From Microstegium vimineum (lineage: Eukaryota; Streptophyta; Magnoliopsida; Poales; Poaceae): a stretch of DNA of 64,000 nt. Under the pieces are notes generated by a model. The model did not search any database. It had not been told where the DNA came from and was given only the letters and a program-made list of their open reading frames with translations. The first letter of the stretch is position 1; each line of letters begins with the position of its first letter. The position numbers and the translations under genes were made by a program. The stretch lies in NCBI GenBank assembly GCA_022036555.1, contig CM039120.1, positions 24,394,227 through 24,458,226 on the forward strand, written 5' to 3'. Positions 57,954-64,000 of the stretch are shown piece by piece.

Positions 57954-58490
57954 TCAATCCCTTCCCAGCAGCAAGTTGTAGGTGCCTTTGCCGCTGATCA
58001 CAAAGAATGTCGTCGGCAAAGTTCTACTGCCGATGGTTAAGTCAACGCACACTGCCCCCATAGTTGTCGACACGTTGCCTTCAAAGTCCTTGAGCTTCAT
58101 GTCGGTCTTGACTAAGTCTTGGTCACCTTTACCAAGCTTTCTGAACACGACATATGACATTATATTGATCGACGCGCCACCATCTACCAGCATCTTGGTC
58201 ATCGGCTGACCATCCACTTTGCCCTTAACAAACAGAGCTCTTAAGTGTTGCCTCTCATCATCGACAGGCTTTTCAAAGACAGCTGTCATCGGATCTAGCA
58301 CCAATTGTGCCATATCGGCAGTCTCTTCATCATCACTGACGGGTGCCATGAACTCCATCGGCAACATGACGACCATATTGATATCTGCCGATGGATCCTG
58401 GTCCTTGCGCTTTGGTCTCCACCGCTTCTCCTTTGATGGTCCTTCATCATCACACAGGCCATCACGGCGCTGGTGCTGAATCCTTCTTTT
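57954..58490 (-). pseudogene. pol: Protease of the Tat element
   Basis: Retropepsin with active site M-L-V-D-G-G-A-S-I-N-I-M and flap/second-half text G-K-G-T-Y-N-L-L-L-G-R-D. TGA at 57954-57956 replaces a Trp codon expected after G-R-D; reading continues I-H-A-N-C-C beyond it. Lies between gag and reverse transcriptase as expected. The stretch 57721-57953 is linker. Confidence 0.88.
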
Positions 58491-61384
58491 CTAGGTCTTG
58501 GTCAGACCTTTGGGGCACCACTGAGGAAGCTTGGTCTTCCAGACGGGCTGGTGCTGTTTCCATTGCCTGCATTGGCACTTCTCCTGATGTTGGGATCTCT
58601 GGAGAATATCTCTTCGTCAGGTACTCTGGCATTGGCCATCTCCTCCAGCTCCCCTTGATCAACATGTCTGCCAAGCCTGTCATGGGCACTGAGCTTGCCC
58701 CCCAGTCGGTCATGTGCCGATCTGTTCTCTCTGAGCGACCTGGCGTACCTAGGTGCCTGATCATCAAAACAAGGTCTCTTACCTAACCGATCGGCAGTGT
58801 AATACCCATTGCATTCAGGACAATTATCGGCAGTAGGCAGCTTGATGCCCTCTTCCCAATAGTGAACGAAGAAGGGACACCTCCAGTGGTCCTTATGCCG
58901 AAGCCACTCCCGATGCTCTTCTTCTTGCCGATATCGCTCTTCACGTGATTGCCGATGGTCTCGCCTTGGCTGCTTGTGTGTAATTACAACCCCAGGAGCC
59001 CTATTGGCACTGCTACCTTCATCGGCAACCTTCTTACTCTTCCTGTCATCGGCAAACCTTCTCGCGTCACCCTCAGGTACTTGGTGGTTAGGATCTACCG
59101 ATGAGTTCTTTCTGGCAGCTTCCGATGTCAGCACTCTAGTTTTTTCACTGATTTCCACCATATTGTTTGGGAACGGGTGCTGATCTATCTTCATCGGTTT
59201 CTGGACTTTAGAATTTTCAAACTTAATACGCCCAGATTCAATCTCTGACTGCAACTGCTGCCTGAATACTTTGCAGTCATTGGTACTGTGTGAGGTTGCA
59301 TTATGCCACTTGCAGTACCTAATCTTCTTGAGCTCTTCGGCCGACGGAATTACTTGGTTGGGCGCCAACTTGATTCGCCCCTCTTGCAGCAATAAGTCAA
59401 ACATCCTATCGGCCTTGGTGATGTCGAAGGTGAACCTTTCAGTCTCTTTTTGGCCGAACGGACAAGACACAGGCTTCATATCCTTCACCCATTCGGCTGC
59501 ATCGACATTCAGCTCTTCATCCGATCCAGAGTCTTCTTCTTTCCCGATGAAGGTCACCTTCTTGTTCCAAGTCTTCCTGGGTTCAAAGGTTTTGATATCT
59601 TGATCGGCAATCCTCTGCACCAGGTGACTTAGACTTTCAAATTCTTGGGACGCATACTTGTCCTTGATGTGCGGCAGCAATCCTTGGAAGGCCAAATCTG
59701 CCAGCTGCCGATAATCAAGCACCAGACTATAGCACTTGTTCTTCACGTCCCGTAGCCTTTGAACAAAGCTTTCTACCGATTCGTCGTTGCGTTGCCTCAT
59801 TTTGACCAAATCGGTAAGCTTTTTCTCATGTATGCCAGCGAAGAAGTATTTATGAAATTGCCTCTCTAGATTGGCCCATGTAATTATAGAATTTGGAGGC
59901 AACGATATGAACCATGTGAATGCCGATCTAGACAATGACGAAGAGAACAATCTCACCCTTAACTCCTCCCTACTGGTAGCTTCCCCGCACTGGATAATGA
60001 AGCGGTTGATGTGCTCCATTGTCGACGTGTCGTCTTGGCCGGAGAACTTAGTAAAATCGGGCACTTTGTACCAATTTGGGAGAGGAATCAAGTCATATGC
60101 AGGAGGATACGGAGTCCGATAAGAGTACGTATTGAACTTGGGTTTGATGCCGAATTGTTCTTTCATAACTTCAGCAATCTTACCGACTCAATATGCATCC
60201 TGCTCTTGCCGACTCATTGGCTGGTTGTTGACTGGTGGAGCCGGCTGATGCGCCTCTTGAAGATGATGCAGAGTAGTCACGGGCACAGCACCAGTCATCT
60301 GAACACTATGCATTAGTTGACTTACCGATGGATAGTTTTGCACACTTGGCGGATTAGGCTGATTCCCTGTATTCATCGGTTGCTGTACCGATGGTCCGCT
60401 CTGAGCATGCAGTGGGCCTCCATAATGATACATTGACACGCCAGGCTGCTGAGCTGGCGGCTAGTTGACCCATCCAGGATTATAAAGCATCGGCATATGA
60501 CTTACCGATGGATGATAGCTGACCGGAGCGTGTAACTCTTGTATTCTGGAGCAATCAATCACCAGATTACCTTGGGGAACTGACACTCCAGCTTGAGAAT
60601 TTGCCACCAGAGATTGACTGCCGGCGGTTATAATGCGCTGCATCGGCACAGAGCTTGCCGATGGTGGCATCAGAGGTATCTTAGGAATTACTTGAAGATC
60701 TTTCGATGGCACCTGCAGAGTTGGAGCAAGCGCAGAGTTGTGCATCATAGGGGCTATCGGCTGCGACTGCATTGCCGATGCCATAGAGTTCCTCCAAGCT
60801 GAACTATCTCCCTGCACCAGATTAGAACCAACATATAGATTTGGAGGCATACCGTATCCCCACCAGTTAGCAGGGGCTGGTCCTGAAATTGCTGACGCCG
60901 CTAGATCTGTGTTGAGCTTGGTGACGCCGCCAGGGTTCGGTTTTGGCGATGTAGCCACATCGGCAGACGGTTCCACAGTAGTGGAAGACGCCATTGGGGC
61001 TGCCGATGGGCTTGTAGATGCCAATCCAGGTTGATGGTATGCTGGACCAACATATCGCGGTGCATGCCCTTCTTTGAATGATTGCGTAAGAGCATTGTAG
61101 ACAGTATTGGACAACACGTTGGAGTGGCTAATTAATGCTTGACTTACAGCAGCACTAACCATCTCTTGTAGCTTACCAGGATTGGCGTCGTACGTGACCT
61201 GCCGTGGCAACGGCGGATCTTGCTTCTGGATTGCTTCGCCGCTCCTGCTGAGGCTGAAGGACTTCAGATATAATTGTTTGTACTCCTCCATAGCCCGCTC
61301 CATGGCCTGCTTCTGATCATCTTTCAGATCGGCCTCAGAGACTTCAATGACGTTCCTCTGGTTAACGTCTGCGTGATCACCCAT
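58491..61384 (-). pseudogene. gag: Gag of the Tat element
   Basis: ATG at 61382-61384 (M-G-D-H-A-D-V-N-Q). A Gln/Pro/Ser-rich N-terminal part ends at an in-frame TAG (60461-60463), resumes in frame and meets another stop at 60188-60190. Frame 60166-58502 has the retrotrans_gag core (F-T-K-F-S-G-Q-D-D, A-F-T-W-F-I-S-L-P, F-H-K-Y-F-F) and a zinc-binding C-K-W-H-N-A-T-S-H-S-T-N-D-C (near 59260-59310), then C-P-E-C-N-G-Y-Y. It ends by a frame change and a TAG at 58491-58493 inside the G-L-T-K-T..K-R-R motif that normally joins gag to protease. Confidence 0.88.
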
Positions 61385-61410
61385 GATAGATGTGTAGGTT
61401 TGTATAATCG

Positions 61411-61430
61411 GGTCCCACCGAGCGTGCCAA
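61411..61430 (-). promoter_or_regulatory. Primer binding site of the Tat element
   Basis: Minus strand: TTGGCACGCTCGGTGGGACC, six bases from the LTR and 26 bases before the gag ATG. The tRNA is not assigned. Confidence 0.75.
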
Positions 61431-61436
61431 AAGAGG

Positions 61437-62540
61437 TGTTGACACAAAAAGCGTCAGGATCTGCGAATACCTCGGGCTTATACCTGAAATTCGATATCCG
61501 GAGGCGTGCCAGTCGATTTGATCAGTTAATCGACAAGGACGATAACTAGAGCAAGGTCCAGTCCAGACAACGGCGATGCGCCCGAATGCTGGAATTGAGG
61601 CTTGATCAGGATAACGAGAGCAGAGCTGAATGAGGCAACAACGATGCGCCCGGATGCCAAAGCTCAGAAGTACTCCCACGCGGAACTTGCAAGGATTTGA
61701 CGGAGATCAAGGTGATGCAGCCCGTCGAAGCTTGAAGAACTCGTTAAAAAGCTATAACTAATGCAAAAAGGGTAAATTGCGATAAAAAGTAGAATAAGAG
61801 TAAAATTGGTTTGTTTGATATTGGATTGATTCTTCTTTTCGTAGCCCTCGGGCACATATTTATACTCCCGCATGGAGAGTTGTACAAAGACACGACACAT
61901 ACCCTTCCTAAAACAAACTCCTAATTTTAAGGAAACTGACTCGCGCAGGAGTCAGATAACAATATTTATTTTCCTAAACCAACACGCCTATTTTAAAGGA
62001 AAATAAACGACTCATGCAAGAGTCGGACTCAAACTACTATAATAATACTGGTACAAAATCACCAGTTTCCTTATGCCTCTTCTCGATGGAAACTTTCCAT
62101 CGGCAGATCCCTTCAATCCACAGCTTCCTTCTTTTGGCCACCAGTCTTCCACTGATATCACACGCTAAGTTATCCTGTACTCATCGGCATCCCATGCCCA
62201 TCGGCATCGGCATCGGCAATACTTCCCGATCGGCAACCTTGCATTGGCAACTATCTTTACCAATCCGCCCCTATCAGCAATCGGTAACCGCTCTTCATCG
62301 GCAATCGGCAGTGTCTCCTCATCGGCAATCGGCAATAACAACTTTACAGCCCAGACGACCTGACTTCACCAATTAACCTTATCGGCACGGACCATTCAGC
62401 TTCCATCGGCAACACACTTAGTCTTCCCGCAGCATTTTTCCATCGGCAATACTGGCTCGATTTCCCGATGCCGATGGAGAACGGCCGCTGACCAGTCACG
62501 CCTTAGCTCATTTGACACGTGCTAAAAAACGGTGTCAACA
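61437..62540 (-). repeat. 5' LTR of the Tat element
   Basis: 1104 bp, plus-strand TGTTGACAC to GGTGTCAACA, aligned end to end with 49921-51025 with only scattered substitutions by eye. TATA box on the minus strand at 61857-61864. Confidence 0.95.
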
Positions 62541-63432
62541 ATGATGGCTAAAGAATTTGAGATGTCTATGCTTGGAGAGCTTAGTTACTTCCTTGGTCTT
62601 CAAGTCAAACAATTGAAGAATGGGACTTTTGTTAGTCAAGGCAAGTATATCAAGGACATGCTCAAGAACTTCAATCTAGGTGAAGCAAAGTCTATTAGTA
62701 CACCAATGGGAACAAATGGAAATTTGGATGGTGATGCTAGTGGCAACATGGTAGATCAAAAGCTATATAGATCAATGATTGGTAGCTTGCTCTATGTGAC
62801 CGCATCAAGACCGGATGTCATGTTTAGTGTATGCATGTCTGCAAGGTTTCAAGCTTCTCCAAGAGAGTCATTTGAAAGCCACAAAGAGGATATTGAGATA
62901 TTCAAAGCATACACCAAATGCTGGGTTTTGGTATCCTAAAGGATCAAACTTTGAGTTACTTGGATACTCTAACTCGGACTATGCGGGTTGCAAGATAGAA
63001 AGGAAAAGCACATCGGGCACTTGTCAATTGCTTGGAAGATCACTAGTCTCATGGTCATCAAAGAAGCAAAATAGTGTGGCACTCTCTACCGCCGCAGCCG
63101 AGTATATTAGTGAGGGGAGTTGTTGTGCACAAATCCTATGGATGAGAGCAACTTTGAATGACTTTGGAGTCAAATTCAAGCAAGTGCATTTGCTATGTGA
63201 CAATGAAAGTGCAATCAAGCTCACCAACAATCCGGTTCAACACTCAAGAACAAAGCATATTGATGTCCGCCATCGTTTCATTAGAGATCATCAATTGAAA
63301 GGGGACATTTCTATCACTAGTGTTGGCACCGAAGATCAATTGGCCAATATTTTTACCAAGCCACTAGATGAGAAAAGGTTTTGCAAGCTAAGAAATGAGT
63401 TGAATATACTTGATTTCTCCAACATGAGTTGA
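62541..63432 (+). pseudogene. pol: SIRE-type pol, third segment: end of reverse transcriptase and RNase H
   Basis: Continues K-E-F-E-M-S-M-L-G-E-L-S-Y-F-L-G-L-Q, then S-M-I-G-S-L-L-Y-V-T-A-S-R-P-D. A frameshift near 62880 moves to the frame with L-L-G-Y-S-N-S-D-Y-A-G-C, S-W-S-S-K-K-Q-N-S-V-A-L-S-T-A-A-A-E-Y, L-C-D-N-E-S-A-I and H-I-D-V-R-H-R-F, a Copia RNase H with its catalytic Asp, Glu, Asp and closing His-Asp region. Ends L-D-F-S-N-M-S, TGA at 63430-63432. Confidence 0.93.
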
Positions 63433-64000
63433 TGCACCTCCACTTATATGACATGCCTCTACTCCAACAATGCAAGGTGAAAGTTGATTTGAGACAATTC
63501 ATGCATACCTTGTCAGGACTTGTGTAGAGCATCTAGTCATCACTCATGCTTCTAGGCTCATTCATGAAAACTAAACTGTTTTTGATGCTTATATGGTGCC
63601 ACTATAGCTTCTATGAGTTGATATGATCTAGTGGTGGCATATGACATGTTGATGTGCTTGCAATCCTAGTGTTTTCTCTATGTCTATGAACTCAAAATGT
63701 TTAATTCAACATAGGCAAGATAACCATCTTAACATGCATGAACAAGCTTGTCTATGGTTTAAACCGAATTAAATATATTGGGCAAGTAGCTTAGTTCAAA
63801 CCAAAGTTGAAAATAATTTTTCACCCTATCTCACACTTAGGGGGAGCTAAAACTTGAATATTTATAATTGGTCCCACCTTTTTGTGTCAATTGGATGATA
63901 AAGGGGGAGAAGTTATTGTTGTGATAAAAGATCAAGGGGGAGAAATTGAAAAGATATAAAACGGGAGAAACATGATAAGGGGAGAAAATGAAAAATCAAT
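63433..64000 (+). other. SIRE-type 3' untranslated region with purine runs
   Basis: No gene. After pol the sequence carries several PPT-like runs (AGGGGGAGCT near 63838, AAAGGGGGAGAAG near 63900, CAAGGGGGAGAAA near 63935, AAGGGGAGAAAATG near 63977), a known habit of this lineage. No LTR start (TGTTTTGG) appears before the window ends, so the true polypurine tract and 3' LTR lie beyond 64000. Confidence 0.65.

Larger units (their letters stand above)
49921..62540 (-). mobile_element. Complete Tat-lineage Ty3/gypsy retrotransposon (Retand-like), minus strand
   Basis: 12.6 kb with two nearly identical 1.1-kb LTRs, primer site, gag, protease, reverse transcriptase, two RNase H domains, integrase, an antisense additional gene and a polypurine tract. 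The dual RNase H and the extra gene downstream of integrase are marks of the Tat lineage. Target duplication exact. Every ORF has at least one stop or shift, so this copy is not autonomous, although the similarity of its LTRs suggests it is among the younger insertions here. Confidence 0.93.
8858..64000 (+). mobile_element. SIRE-type (Ji/Opie-like) Ty1/copia retrotransposon, host of all later insertions
   Basis: The 5' LTR starts near 8858 (TGTTTTGGTTTTGAGTAATTG) and ends at 37467, interrupted by P. A tRNA-iMet primer site (37470), gag (37524-39511) and pol follow. Pol resumes at 49797-49920 and 62541-63432 after two further insertions. Gag with two zinc knuckles, a stop between gag and pol, and the long LTR start identify the SIRE/Maximus lineage. 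The 3' LTR is not reached before the window ends, although PPT-like purine runs are present near 63.9 kb. Removing the three insertions leaves about 7.7 kb of this element in view. Confidence 0.85.

Overview
This window is intergenic plant nuclear DNA made almost entirely of nested LTR retrotransposons. Grass-type families (Angela/BARE-like and SIRE/Ji/Opie-like Copia; Tekay, Athila and Tat/RIRE2-like Gypsy), GC-rich LTR leaders and very large LTRs point to a grass, probably a panicoid. The species cannot be named from sequence alone. I see no host gene, tRNA, rRNA or CRISPR. Every element gene is broken by stops, frameshifts, deletions or insertions.

Layout. 1-3463: 5' end of a minus-strand Athila-type Gypsy element (LTR, tRNA primer site, gag/protease debris). 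3464-6078: 3' end of a plus-strand Tat-type Gypsy element. 6079-7140: an unassigned LTR-like piece. 7141-8857: an Angela/BARE-like Copia LTR with primer site and the start of its interior. 8858 to the window end: a SIRE-type Copia element, host to everything else. Its 5' LTR is split at 9431/36120 by a 26.7-kb non-autonomous Gypsy element (here 'P', target duplication GCACC). Its pol is split twice inside reverse transcriptase: by a Tekay chromovirus (41698-49796, duplication AGGTT) and by a complete Tat-lineage element on the minus strand (49921-62540, duplication ATGAT).

P (9432-36119) is itself composite. Inside its gag sits the 3' half of a second, opposite-oriented copy ('M', 11787-18128). 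M and the right half of P form a large imperfect palindrome centred near 18.3 kb. P also holds two giant solo LTRs, 24632-29504 (minus) and 30772-35156 (plus, duplication CGTGA). P and M both carry gag and protease but share a deletion of reverse transcriptase and integrase, so they must have moved with help from another element.

The most interesting theme is that all the Tat-type elements here (3464-6078, P, M, 49921-62540) carry an extra gene, transcribed antisense to the element, between the last pol or protease remnant and the 3' LTR. The copy at 51440-54369 looks like a plant-mobile-domain gene, with its own TATA box and consensus introns. The P copy at 19635-22885 begins with a Transposase_28-like ('putative gypsy type transposon') domain, followed by an acidic linker and coiled coils. 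Other notable points are a 59-bp TGACGTCA minisatellite in the P/M LTRs with different copy numbers, an LTR-to-gag deletion that removed the Tekay primer site, a second RNase H in the Tat element, and acidic exon-like segments behind splice-acceptor-like sites in the giant LTRs.
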